A stretch of 27,391 nt of DNA from Carex sylvatica (Eukaryota; Streptophyta; Magnoliopsida; Poales; Cyperaceae), in the NCBI GenBank assembly GCA_964058845.1, contig CAXKVR010000779.1, positions 1-27,391 on the forward strand. The letters are read 5' to 3'. The position numbers and the translations under genes were made by a program. The notes beneath the pieces were generated by a model. The model did no database searches. It saw only the letters and a list, made by a program, of their open reading frames with translations, and was not told the origin of the DNA. How positions within the stretch are numbered: position 1 is the first letter of the stretch; each line of letters starts with the position of its first letter. This document shows, piece by piece, positions 10,884 through 20,485 of the stretch.

Positions 10884-11498
10884 TTTGAAGGATAAGATGC
10901 GGGGGTGTTAGGAATGCAAGTTGGTGAAGTTGCTCATCTTGAGGTACCTCTTATTAAAATTTTCCAATTTTATATTTTTGGAAGAATTTTTTTCGAGTTC
11001 CTAAATATAATCCTTCTCATATCTGAGTTGTATGCTTAATTCAATATGATTAATCTTGAAGGATGAACTCACTGGGCATATAATCTAATCACTGAGAACA
11101 TTACGTTTATTTTTTATTTTTCTATTGCACACTCGTACCTATTGTGTGGCCTAATATGCCTCTGCATTATGTTCTTGTGTGCAATTATTCTTGGTAGGTC
11201 GAGATGTTATTTTTCTCATTTTTTAAGAATAAAAATGAGAAGATATAGATATGTCGGTATTGTATTTTCAACCAATAATGTCTACAATTTTCTGGTTTAC
11301 CTCTCCTAATATTCATCTGAAATCCTTTATTCTTAATCTTACATTTTTCTTTCAATTAGAATAAGATATTGTATTTTGAATACTTGCGTATTGCAGTGCA
11401 CTTCAGATTATGCTTATGGAGCTAGTGCATTTCCTACTTGGGGTATTATACGCAACTCATTTCTCATCTTTGAAATTTAAGTTATGAGGGTTCAGTAA
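10884..11498 (+). pseudogene. FKBP12-like peptidyl-prolyl isomerase pseudogene, last two exons with intron
   Basis: Two blocks match the C-terminal half of plant FKBP12. The first, about 10887-10943, reads GVLGMQVGEVAHLE and ends at a good donor (GAG|GTACCT). After an intron of 453 bp (10944-11396, acceptor TTGCAG) the second, 11397-11498, reads CTSDYAYGASAFPTWGI followed by the terminal FEI.V..VQ pattern. The intact family binds FK506 and isomerises X-Pro bonds in the cytosol. This copy is dead: TAA at 10893-10895 replaces the Trp of the KGWDEG motif, TAA at 11478-11480 replaces a Glu near the C terminus, and the N-terminal half was not found. Retention of the intron points to duplication at the DNA level, not retroposition. 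Confidence 0.82.
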
Positions 11499-12206
11499 CG
11501 TCAAATAATGTGATGCTTTTCTTTTTTTCTTTCAATGCTGAAGGAAGAATTTCAGTTATACATCTATATGGATAGAAATGGAGTATAGTGAAGAAGTTCA
11601 AATAAGTTATTAATAATTATTTAAGCATGCTATATTTGCTATTCCAATATCTCAATGCTGTGTTTCACTTTGCCGATCAATACAGAGCAACGGCAGGGAT
11701 TTATATTTGCCTCACTGCTTTAACTTGTACGGAATATAAACAACGAAGACGTACCATTTTCTATTGTTCAACTTCCATGGCAGCAAGAAGAGTGAAGATT
11801 AGTGACACGGAGAGCAAGATGCAATCAGCGCACAAATATCAGTTGAGAGGAAGATATCAGAATTTTGAAGGGAGGCAAAGAAACAAGAAATAATGGGAAT
11901 AAACTAGGAGAGCAAAATAAATTTTGTGATGGAGAACTTTGTTTGGCATTTCCAAAGAAAAATTAGTTTATAAATCCCCCCGATAAAATGGAAATGGCAA
12001 GCTAGTATAAAAAAATGGTTATCCCTTTGAAATGTGCGTGAATTTTGTGAATAAAAAACATACAATCAATATTCACATTCACTTTCACAATCAAATTTAA
12101 GTCACAAGTAAATACTAACATCTCAGCAATACATTTACCAGTGCCGCTGGTCCAAAACAGGGAGATGGTAGCCAATGTCCTCAGATAAACACACCACCTG
12201 TGTCAT
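11499..12206. other. Intergenic DNA, nothing recognised
   Basis: This may include the 3' flank of the ancestral FKBP gene copy. The 88-codon open frame at 11627-11893 (+) has no recognisable domain and I do not call it. Confidence 0.45.
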
Positions 12207-12575
12207 TTACCTATTCAAGCTACTCCTGATAAATAGCATAATAGCAGCTTCACTTGCTGTTCCTTTCCAGGATCCATCACTGAAACTATGAAAGCATGCA
12301 ATTTGCAGTGCTCTTGCACTGCTGATCTTTCATTCAGTTTCACCTTTGCTAATTCGAGTTCCAAGCAACTCTGTTGAACTTAATTAACTGAATAACATAG
12401 ATGAGAATGTCAGCAGGCTCTGTTTGTTTTGTTGTAAATATAGCGTCATTGCAGATGTGTGCCATGGCCCATGAGGCTTCCATGGGGTTTCAAAGCAAAT
12501 CGCAGAAAAGGAAACTAGAGAATTCCAAATGCTTGCTTGAAATGTTGTCAGTAATGCATAAATGTCAGGAAGTAC
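12207..12575 (-). pseudogene. Possible RNase-H-like retroelement (LINE-type) remnant
   Basis: On the minus strand two short blocks together resemble the C-terminal part of plant non-LTR retroelement or RNase-H-like proteins. An upstream block (about 12490-12575, VLPDIYALLTTFQ) shifts frame near 12485 into ASWAMAHICNDAIFTTKQ, which resembles the W.iWk.RN..iF segment that precedes RNase H in these proteins. Then about 12207-12300 contains FSDGSWKGTASEAA, resembling the first catalytic-Asp strand of RNase H (DGSW...aG). Stops separate the blocks (12349-12351 and 12207-12209). The match is by pattern memory only and is short, so this is tentative. Confidence 0.4.
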
Positions 12576-12685
12576 CTGAGAGTGAACCAGCCAAGAGTGC
12601 AAGATTGTGTGGAGATTGGAGAGGGAAATGGAGGGGAAATGACACTGTCACCAGAGAAGCAGAAACCACTTCGGTTCAAATTCAT

Positions 12686-12865
12686 ATCACCCAAGTTAAC
12701 TCAAATTTTGAGTTAAGATCCATACCATCTGATCTGTTGTGGCATGAACATTTAAGTTGCCGTGTGCATTCTGCCTTGGACCGGATTGGCCCAGATTCAG
12801 ATCGATGGTCCTTATCTAAATGCAAAATTTGAGTTTCTTCAGAGGATCCGGAGCTCCTTGGGTTC
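12686..12865. repeat. Degenerate relative of the MITE at 24011-24392
   Basis: AACTCAAATTTTGAGTT (about 12698) is a near-perfect palindrome. The right part (GATCGATGGTC..AAAATTTGAGTT..CAGAGGATCCGGA, about 12798-12851) follows the same order as the right arm of the 24 kb element (GATCGGACGGC..AACTCAAATTCTGAGT..CAGAGGATACGGA). The left terminus was not identified. Confidence 0.5.
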
Positions 12866-13303
12866 CACTTGTTGGCACGGATTGATCAACATCTCCCTGG
12901 GCAAGCCCTTTATAATTGCAGCATTTCCCAATTCCAGGAGTTTTACAGAGGACAGCTACTAAGTACTAACCACATGAGTAATGTGATGCTCCGGAGTTAC
13001 TATTTTTATTCTTCTCATATAATATCATAATGTTAATGTCTAAAAAACATAAAAGTAAATAAGACAACCACATAATTAGAAAGAATAATTGATCTATTAA
13101 ATTTATCAACTAAGGTCTTAGCTCAACCAAAACTTAAACAAAAATTAAATATTTTGATCAAAATATGAATTACACTACGCTTAGTCTCGAGACCGTAATT
13201 AAACCTCAAAAATACAATCACATCAAGCCCTAAACCAAAGAATCAGATTTTTCCTTGTCTGTTGACATCAAAATAAAATAATGAATACCCTAGTAATATC
13301 AGA
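12866..13303 (-). other. 3' flank of the PRA1 gene, probable 3' UTR in part
   Basis: AT-rich DNA downstream (on the minus strand) of the PRA1 stop codon. No further gene or repeat was recognised, and no poly(A) signal could be fixed with confidence. Confidence 0.4.
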
Positions 13304-13945
13304 TCAGATTCGACCTGTTGATCCGGCACCGCCGAGGAAAGAAAGAAGTCCTCCAGCGGCACCACCGGTGGCAGAATCAACCTCGTCAAGAAACAAATCC
13401 TCTGGCATTCGGAACGCCCCATGGAGGCAAACCAATGCCGACCCGATCAAAAGGGCAGAAATAATCAAAGATCCAACCGATGTGAGGAAAACCGTAAGAA
13501 ATGTGACAACCACAAGCCCCAGAAGAGTCTCCCGATCAGAGAAGGTGCGGCCAAAGAGAACGAGGGGCGGATCTGAAGGCCTCAAGAGATATAGGAAGCA
13601 CCATGCGGCGAGGAGGGCTAGGAGCACAGCGAGAGAGAAGGGGTGAGAGAGGAGAGAGGCGGCAAGGCACAGCGCTATGACGGCGGCGTAGTTGACTCGA
13701 AAGTAGCCAAGGTTCTTCCTGACGCGTGAGGTGGCGTCTGAGAGGGAATCCGGGCGGGAGAAGGCGGAACGATCGATGAGCTCCGACCAGGGGCGGCGGT
13801 CGGAGAGGGATCTCCGGATCGAATCAGAGAAGCGCAAGAGGAAGAAGCGGAGACCTGGCGTGGTGGCCGGATCGGTGGTGGAGGGAGTTTGCGAGGCGGG
13901 AGTTGTGGTGGAGATCGGCAGCAGAGGCGGGTTTGTGGTCGCCAT
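13304..13945 (-). CDS. PRA1B: PRA1 family protein (PRA1B-like), intronless
   Basis: 213 aa, the usual length for the family, in one exon as is typical for plant PRA1 genes. The Pro/Ser/Thr-rich N terminus (1-30) is followed by the hallmark RPWSELIDRSAFSRPDSL (51-68) and VRKNLGYFRVNYA (75-87). Two long hydrophobic hairpins follow (about 87-121 and 141-176), separated by RPSDPPLVLFGRTFSDRET, then HGAFRMPEDLFLDE near the C terminus. PRA1 proteins are four-helix membrane proteins of ER, Golgi and endosomes that interact with prenylated Rab GTPases; the specific partner here cannot be read from sequence. The ATG at 13945 is the first in frame and gives the expected N terminus. The MULE lies 291 bp upstream of the start codon. 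The frame is intact. The subgroup letter B is inferred from overall similarity. Confidence 0.93.
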   Translation of the reverse strand: MATTNPPLLPISTTTPASQTPSTTDPATTPGLRFFLLRFSDSIRRSLSDRRPWSELIDRSAFSRPDSLSDATSRVRKNLGYFRVNYAAVIALCLAASLLSHPFSLAVLLALLAAWCFLYLLRPSDPPLVLFGRTFSDRETLLGLVVVTFLTVFLTSVGSLIISALLIGSALVCLHGAFRMPEDLFLDEVDSATGGAAGGLLSFLGGAGSTGRI

Positions 13946-14227
13946 TTTTCTGAAAGAGGTAAGAAGAGAGATGAAGTTGTTTGACTACGACTTATGGATG
14001 AGAGGTTGAAGAGTCAATCCTGTTGTTCAGCGAAGGATTTTCAACTAAAATTTCTTGGCAGCGACTATTATTAGAACTTAGAAGAGAGCGTGGGGAATTG
14101 GAATTTCAGAAGGGGTTTCGTGGTAGATTCATTGGTGGAAAGGTCGGCGGAGCGCGTTTTCGTATCTGGTTTGTTTTTTTGATCCACGCAACATGTCTAT
14201 TTACAAAACGAGGGTGGTTCGTCTACT
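13946..14227 (-). promoter_or_regulatory. Residual upstream region of PRA1, cut off by the MULE
   Basis: Only about 290 bp remain between the PRA1 start codon and the MULE target duplication. The part next to the gene is probably 5' leader. I could not place a convincing TATA box. Any upstream regulatory DNA that used to lie further out is now more than 6.4 kb away, behind the MULE and the hAT element. Confidence 0.45.
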
Positions 14228-14236
14228 CTCCATCAT
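14228..14236. repeat. MULE target site duplication, left copy
   Basis: CTCCATCAT, identical to 20691-20699 on the other side of the element. Nine base pairs is the diagnostic length for Mutator-like elements. Confidence 0.95.
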
Positions 14237-14483
14237 CGGCCATTTTTATTAATACTCTTTAAAAAAAAAAAAAAATTTAACAATAGCCTCTGTTTGATTT
14301 TTTTTTATTAATACCTCGACTGCCAGGTCCACGGACGGCTCATATATTGAAGAAAACCGTCAGACCCACGGGCGGTCCTCTCCCCAAGCAAACCGCCTCC
14401 CCCCCCACGAGCGGTCCGCTATTAATATAATTTCCCACCCGTGAGCCATCCTTCCCTCCCTCTCCTCTGCCTCAATCCGAACC
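14237..14483 (+). repeat. MULE left terminal inverted repeat
   Basis: It pairs along its length with 20486-20690. Landmarks are CGGCCATTTTTATTAATA, TTTAACAATA, CTCTCCCCAAGCAAACCGCC, CTATTAATATA and CTCTGCCTCA.TCCGAACC. It is about 40 bp longer than the right repeat because of an extra segment at about 14327-14366 that partly duplicates the GTCCACGGACGG block. MULE terminal repeats usually contain the gene promoters, so it likely drove the PMD gene. Confidence 0.92.
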
Positions 14484-14760
14484 CCTCCCACTCCTCTGCC
14501 TCAGTTCGAACCAGAAAGAGAAAAAAAAGGAAAAAATTACGTCGCTGCCCCTGTCTCCGCCACTACCGCTGCCGCCGCCACTGCTCCGCTCCTCTCCCTC
14601 TCGTTCTCTCCTTTCTGCTCACTTTCTTTCGCGCTCGGTGCCACCACTGCATTGAGCACCGTCACGGCCGCTACACCGAGTACCGCCACTGTACCGAGCT
14701 TCTCTTGAATGTAAGTTTTTTCGATTTGATTAGTTCAATTTAGAGTTAGGGTTAGGATTA

Positions 14761-14930
14761 GTGACTCGATAATGGTTGAATTAGTTGAATTAGTTGAATT
14801 AGTTGAATTGGTTGAATTGTGACTCGATAATGGTTGAATTAGTTGAATTAGAGTTGTTTCGAATTTGTTGAATTGCTCCAATTAGTTGAATTGGTTGAAT
14901 TGCTTGAATTGTTCGAATTGGGTGTTTTAT
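14761..14930. repeat. Minisatellite of GTTGAATTR units in the MULE intron
   Basis: A 9-bp unit, GTTGAATTA/G, is repeated many times with variation. A larger segment starting GTGACTCGATAATGGTTGAA is itself duplicated (14761 and 14819, 58-bp offset). Confidence 0.85.
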
Positions 14931-15363
14931 CAAATTGCTTGGATTGGGGATTATTAATAAAAAAATTATTATGGTAGAATTGCTTACATTTTTTGAATGT
15001 GATATAGTTCAATTTAGGGTTTATGGTTATGAATTGTGAATTGTTTAAAAATTTAGGATTTATGATTCCCTTCTTTGAATTTAGGATTTATGGTTCAATT
15101 TGAGGTTATTATGGTTGAATTGTTTGATTTGTTTAAAAATTTAAAGTTAGTGTTTATGGTTTACAAAATTTAGGGTTGAGGATTTTTTGAAGTTAGTTGA
15201 TGAAAGACATGTATATATATTAATACAAATTAATTTTAAGTAAAAACAAATTATTTTGAAGTATATCAAAATTTGTTTAAAAATTGCCTATTTGTTTTCA
15301 AGTGAATTGAATGTTTGTCGATTAGAGCAGATTTTTGTTTTTTTGCAAATTTTCTATTTTTAT

Positions 15364-15470
15364 AAAATTTAATGGTGAATAAAATTTAATAGTGAATAAA
15401 ATTTAATGGTGAATAAAATTTAGTAGTAAATAGAATTAATTTGTTTAGAAAAATTAATTTGTTTAGAAAA
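15364..15470. repeat. Short tandem repeats in the MULE intron
   Basis: Three to four copies of a 17-18 bp unit, AATGGTGAATAAAATTT, occupy 15364-15425. They are followed by two copies of AATTAATTTGTTTAGAAAA (about 15434-15470). Probably replication slippage; no function is indicated. Confidence 0.8.
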
Positions 15471-15978
15471 CAGTCCCTGTCTAGGGACCTCTTTGTGACA
15501 GGATGTAAAAAGTTGTATGATAAGTATTTTTTAATTGAAATTTCATAGAAATACTAGTTGCAAAATGTATAAAACTTAAGTAATATTTTCAAACATAAAT
15601 TTGAATAAAAGAAATGATTATTTTGAAGTTTATTTGATAAATTGTGAGCACAGATAGTTATTTGGTAATTTGTTATAATTAAAATTTGATTAAAATTCAT
15701 GTGTTTGGGTTATTGGTTAGATATATATTTTCTAAATATGGTGAGATGAATGTGTGAGATATATTTTTTTTATGTGTATTGAAAGATAATTTATGTTGTT
15801 AATTTAGTAATTGTCATGTTAAGTGTTAGTTGTATCATGTATTGTTGTTGTGATAATAAAAATATGTGTAATTACTATTTTTTGATTAATAATTATTGTT
15901 AATTTATAATTATATATTTTTTATTTTATTATTATTAATAATTATTGTGATTGATTATATATATTTTTTAAATGTAGT

Positions 15979-17451
15979 ATGCGTAGATCTTCTAGACGGT
16001 GGAGAGACTTACCAGCGCCTGGAGCGGGTCCAGATGCTGTGGATCCGCCTGGAGCGGGTTTTTCCTCGGTGGATTCAACTGGAGCGGGTCCGTCCTCAGT
16101 GGATTCGACTGGAGCAGGTCCATTCTCGGGTGGAGCGGGTCAGTCATATGAGGATATGGCTGGAGCGGAATTTGAGGATCCGACTGGAGCGGGTCCGTCA
16201 TCTCAGACCGGGCGTAGAGATGGCTGGCATGATCCTGACACTTTCAGTCCTCTTCTATGGACCCATTATGTTAAGCACCGTGTCTCGTTGGTATCTATTG
16301 AGGTACGTGATTTTTATACGTAATGTTAAATAGTACTAAAAATGACACGATTTGAGTCTCACAAATTGATAATAAATACAGGACGATGTCATGCTTACGG
16401 TAAGGCACCGCAAGTCAGAGATTCCGTTCGTTGCACATCCGTTGATGCAGTGATGCCTCATTAATCTTGGGTTGTATCATATTGCCACCATGCCGCAGAG
16501 TAAGATCGATGTATCTCTTATGCATGGTCTAGCCGAGAGATGGCAACCTGAGACCCATACATTTCATCTTCCGGTTGGGGAGATGACAGTCACACTTGCT
16601 GATGTGAGCGCCCTATGGGGTTTACCTATCGATGGTGTCCCCATAGGTGGCATCTCAGACCATCCAGACCTGTAGATGATGATACCGGAGTTGCTGGGGT
16701 GTCATCTGAAGAATCTGCAGAAGAAATTGAAGAAGAAGAAGAAGGATGAGGATGAATTACGATTTTCTGGTTACTGTATTTCTCTGCTGGCACTTCGTTC
16801 TCACTTCTTCTAGAATCGGATACATCCTGAGACTGCTGACATTGATGCGGTTTTGATGTACCATTACACTTTTTAAAATAACTTATTAATTCAACAATAA
16901 TCTCAACTATGTAAAATAACCTATTATTTTATATTGTAGGTATACTAGGGCGTATGTGCTGGATTTGTGTGGGGCAGTCATGTTTGTGGACTCTAGCGGT
17001 GACGCGATCCCGATTATGTTTCTCTCTCTGTTGAGGGACATGCTTTCTCCATCGAGGTGAAACTGGGGTGAAGCTGTTCTCGCCCACTTATACAGAGCCC
17101 TGTGTCATGCTTGTCTGGTAAGTCTGTACTAATTTTGTTATTAAAAATACGTTGTTATTTAAGGTTGAATAAATATCGAGTTTTTATTTTAAGTTAAAAT
17201 TTCAGGTGAGGAACAAGTAGCTTCACGGACCGCTTCTTTTGCTCCAGCATTGGTCGTGGTCACATCTACCGGTATGTCGGCCAGTTATACCAGATCCACC
17301 TCTCCGGTGGGGAGTGCCTGATCCAGATAGATGCCCCGCATACGGTGGGGAGTGCCTGATCCAGATAGTGCCTCATAAATTATTTTTATACAAAAAAAAA
17401 TATACCTGCTGTGCGCCTTTCAGAAACAGAACGACGAGCTCAATTTCCTGA
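15979..17451 (+). pseudogene. Plant mobile domain (PMD, MAIN-like) gene carried by the MULE, broken by stops
   Basis: Coding blocks joined by GT/AG sites: 15979-16302, 16382-16857, 16940-17117, 17206-17451. The N terminus has imperfect GAGPSSVDST repeats (residues about 12-75). The PMD follows, with GLAERWQPETHTFHLPVGEM, TLADVSALWGLPIDG, then TRAYVLDLCGAVMFVD, NWGEAVLAHLYRALC and LHGPLLLLQHWSW, the order known from MAIN/MAIL proteins and from MULE- and retrotransposon-encoded PMD proteins. In-frame stops lie at 16451, 16673, 16811, 17058 and 17218; each can be reached from a Trp, Arg or Gln codon by one C-to-T (or G-to-A) change. The C-terminal part degenerates into a tandem repeat. PMD proteins of host origin are nuclear and linked to transposon silencing; the job of the transposon-borne form is not established. 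Confidence 0.88.
17306..17368 (+). repeat. 25-bp direct repeat near the PMD 3' end
   Basis: GGTGGGGAGTGCCTGATCCA plus AGATAG occurs at 17306-17330 and, identically, at 17344-17368, with a 38-bp period. The second copy is read in a different frame from the first, so it is a local duplication that damages the C-terminal coding sequence and not a protein repeat. Confidence 0.85.
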
Positions 17452-20230
17452 CGGTCGCCTACTACCCATCTCGTCCATGGTCATTACAACATACTTGTGT
17501 CTCCTCCTCTCCTTTCTTATCCATCCTTCTGAAGGAAGTATTCTATCACCGACATATGCAGGCCACTCATGCTGATCGGGATAAGAATGGAAAGATCCAC
17601 CCCAAGTGGAAGCAAGGTAATCGGTACAATACATTTCAGCAACATAGTGATCCTCATAGTAGTTTCTCAGTCGGCATACTGCCATCACGTGACTACATGG
17701 TATGTGACTTAGTTGGGGTCCTTGGCATGTACAGGTTACCGCCCTGGCATCTCCGAATTTAACCACGTACTTGCAAGCCCTCTTCACAAACTCCATAGTG
17801 CCATCTGGTATGCGGCTGGTAGGAACGTATTCATTTGGATTTTGCACTTCGAATTATGTACCATCATTTTCCATCGGGATCACGTTCATAGTTGCACCTT
17901 TGTCCCTGTTTTGTTTTAGTTTCTCCTCCACCTTTGTTGAAAATGACTGGTTCATCCTTATTAATTCTGCGGCCTTAGCACGCCGTTCTTGAAACCAGAC
18001 ATTTAACTTGTAAAATGTGTCTTCTACAATTGCAGCCACAGGCAACATTCGGCTCTGCTTGAATACTGCATTCAGCGACTCGGACCCGTTGGTGGTCATA
18101 ATTCCCCAACGCCAACCTCCATCACGAGATTGATATATTTTCTCGTATGCTGGATCTTCATTGACATCTCGGGAATTATTTTTGCCGACCTTCATTAAGT
18201 AGAGATTTGCCTTTGGCATGTACTACAGAAAAATAAGAAAATAAAATAATATAAGTAAACAATTGTACTAAAAAACCGTCGTCTAAAAATACAATAATAT
18301 ATGTAAACAACTGTAATATATATACCTTTGCAAAACTGCGAGTCATCTCTACCACTCTTCTCGGCTTTTTCTTTCTGCAATTTCATCTAAATATTTCTAG
18401 AACCCACTTGTCATTTCCGGTTGCCTTGGAAAGGTTCTCCGCAACGTGTTGCATACACAACCTGTGCACACACTCACTAGTACGTGTTGACCAACTGTAA
18501 TCTTCACGATCAAACACAAATTTTATTCCTTTATGCTGGTCTGATATCACACAGAAAAACTTTCCTTTCCCAATCACCCGTCTTCTTAAAAACTGCATAA
18601 ATAATCCCCAGTTCTCACCATCCTCTTTACGAACAATTGCAAATGCCAAAGGCAACAACTGATTCTCAGCATCATATGCACATGCTATCAATAACCTCCT
18701 CTCATAACGGCCAGACATGAAGCATGCATCAATTCTGATAACGGATCTGATGTATGGCACAGCTTGGATACAAGCACCAAAAGCCCATGCTATTCCCTTG
18801 AATTGTTGAGCTCCCTCTATTATCACTCCTTCCTTATCAAAAAAGGGGTCATGCCACCTCTCATATACAGTACCGACATTTGTACTTGCCATGGCCTGGA
18901 GCAATGGTGCCAGATAGCCGTATGAATCCTTCCAACTACCGAATATTCTGCAAACTGCAAGTTCACGACTTCTCCACAGCCTGTTGTATTTTGGAGTTAC
19001 ATATTTATATTTGTGTCTGACGGTTCTAGCCACCGCCTTGATGCTCATGGATGGGTCCTCCTTAATGTCTTCCTCAATTGCATCGGCAATTAGTGATGCC
19101 GTCAGCTGTGAATGGTCTGTCCTTGTGGATGCAGACTTGCATGTATGGGGTGGTTCACACTTCTTAATCATCCATGCTTCTCCGGCACCCGCAGGGGTTG
19201 CAAAAAGGTGAAACTCGCACCGCGGGTGAGTTTTACATAACACAACTAACCTTGTTCGATCCCTTTTGTGTATTTTACATTCCCAGTTGCCGTGAACCTG
19301 AGTCTCGTAGATTTTTTTTATAAGTTCATCTATGTTGGTATAAAGTTGTCCTGGGGCAAGTTCGTCATTGTATACAACACGAGGGCCAAAATAACTAATG
19401 TCTGCCTCTTCAAAAGCTGTGGTATCGTTGAATATGGCGACCGGATGCTTATTTCTCCGACCTCTAATTGAAATTTTTTCTTCTCTGGATAAACCTGGTA
19501 CATTTGCATCGCCATCTGATAAGTCATCGGATTCCTAAATTCCTTCGTATTCATCCCCCGTTTCCATTTTCCTTTCTGGTATGGCATCAATAGCATCAAC
19601 ATTAATATCAATATCAGTTTGATTAACGGGTATCGGTCCTGACTCTGGCATAGTTGAAAATCTAGGGATTATGGGTGTCTGTCTGGGTGGTGGTGGTAAC
19701 TCTTTAGTATTTTCAGGAGAGTTATGGTACCCGAAGTTGTCATAACCGGGGCTGTGGTACCTCTGGTTGTCATAAGGGGAGTGGTGGTGGTACCCCTGGT
19801 TGTCATAAGGGGAGTGGTGGTGGTACCACGGGTTGTCATAACCCGAATTGTCATAACCGGAAGGTCCAGCCCCGGCCGCACTAGAAGGTCCAACCCCACC
19901 CCGGGGAACCCTCTTTGAATATATGTCCATTACGGAGACCCCACTAGACTCAAATTGAGTGTACACAACTCTCCACAAATTCACATATGTTATTGGAAAC
20001 CTCACAAAGTAAGGTCTACCCGCCCCACCCCTTTGTGTGTTGTCAATCCGTGTAGTCAATTCTATTTCATAGCTGTTGGGGTTTACAGCAGTCTTTTCGT
20101 ATATTATCTGCTTAAGTTCTTGAAATGTGGTATTTTCATTAACCTCGAAGCCAAATGCCTCGTCTTTCGTGTAATACACGCCATCTACACCCTTTTGTAG
20201 CTTGCCGCCCATATACAGTGCAACTAACAT
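17440..20230 (-). pseudogene. mudrA: mudrA-type MULE transposase with three premature stops
   Basis: Exon 1 is 20230-18326, intron 18325-18223 (GT..AG, 103 bp), exon 2 is 18222-17440; about 895 codons in a single continuous frame. The N-terminal domain (MGGKLQKGVDGVYYTKD) is followed by a GYDN/YHHHSPYDNQ repeat region. A WRKY-GCM1-like zinc DNA-binding region follows (Cys332, Cys338, His362, Cys364). The DDE transposase core has Asp501 in RIDACFMSG, Asp564 in VISDQHKGI, the C..H motif CMQHVAEN (592-599) and Glu683 in TTNGSESLNA. The C-terminal SWIM zinc finger has CTC..CSH at 799-813. The known role is binding the terminal repeats and cutting and joining the element in the nucleus. In-frame stops are TAG at 19535-19537, TGA at 18383-18385 and TAA at 17854-17856, while catalytic residues are preserved. 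The ATG at 20230 is the first in frame after the right terminal repeat. Confidence 0.93.
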
Positions 20231-20485
20231 CTTTTACTTAACAAACTACATTTAAAAAATAATTTTATAAGTATTATAGTAATTGTTCAGTAATTATAAC
20301 GAGCACAATAATAAATGGCTAATTAAAAAAAAAAAACTTGTTGCTACAGTAATGCTACAGTCATTCAACATTAATACTAATTAATACTACAGTAATTGAC
20401 GAATTAGTAATAATTAAAAAGAATTTACAAAATAATACATGTCGTTACAGGAGATGGGCGGTTGGCAACTTTTTTTTTTTTTTTT
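20231..20485 (-). promoter_or_regulatory. 5' leader of the mudrA-type gene
   Basis: About 255 bp separate the transposase start codon from the inner edge of the right terminal repeat. The stretch is AT-rich and non-coding, with a GTTGCTACAGTAATGCTACAG direct repeat (about 20340-20360) and an A/T homopolymer next to the terminal repeat. By analogy with MuDR the promoter should be inside the terminal repeat. Confidence 0.45.

Larger units (their letters stand above)
14484..15977 (+). other. Probable non-coding first exon (to about 14709) and long first intron of the PMD gene
   Basis: Pyrimidine-rich, CCGCCAC-rich sequence after the terminal repeat ends at a strong donor consensus (GAAT|GTAAGTTTT, donor at 14710). 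The next plausible acceptor is AATGTAG at 15977, immediately before the ATG at 15979. The stretch between is AT-rich with low-complexity tandem repeats and no coding frame. Plant genes often have such a leader exon and intron. No transcript evidence is available. Confidence 0.5.

Noticed and set aside
10884..11498. FKBP12 remnant as a processed (retroposed) copy
   Set aside because: An intron with proper GT/AG sites separates the two exon blocks, and no poly(A) tail or target duplication was seen.
12401..12832. 143-codon plus-strand open frame
   Set aside because: It overlaps the retroelement-like remnant and a MITE relic, shows no family resemblance and changes character along its length.
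13281..13646. 121-codon plus-strand open frame across the PRA1 gene
   Set aside because: Arg/Pro-rich shadow of the PRA1 coding strand. PRA1 on the minus strand has full family conservation.
14441..14743. 100-codon plus-strand open frame beside the MULE left terminal repeat
   Set aside because: Cys/Arg-rich translation of CCGCCAC-type leader sequence with no domain. A donor site at 14710 suggests a non-coding first exon instead.
19330..19611. Separate small gene in another frame within the transposase region
   Set aside because: It is an overlapping frame. The main transposase frame is continuous through here apart from a single TAG at 19535-19537.
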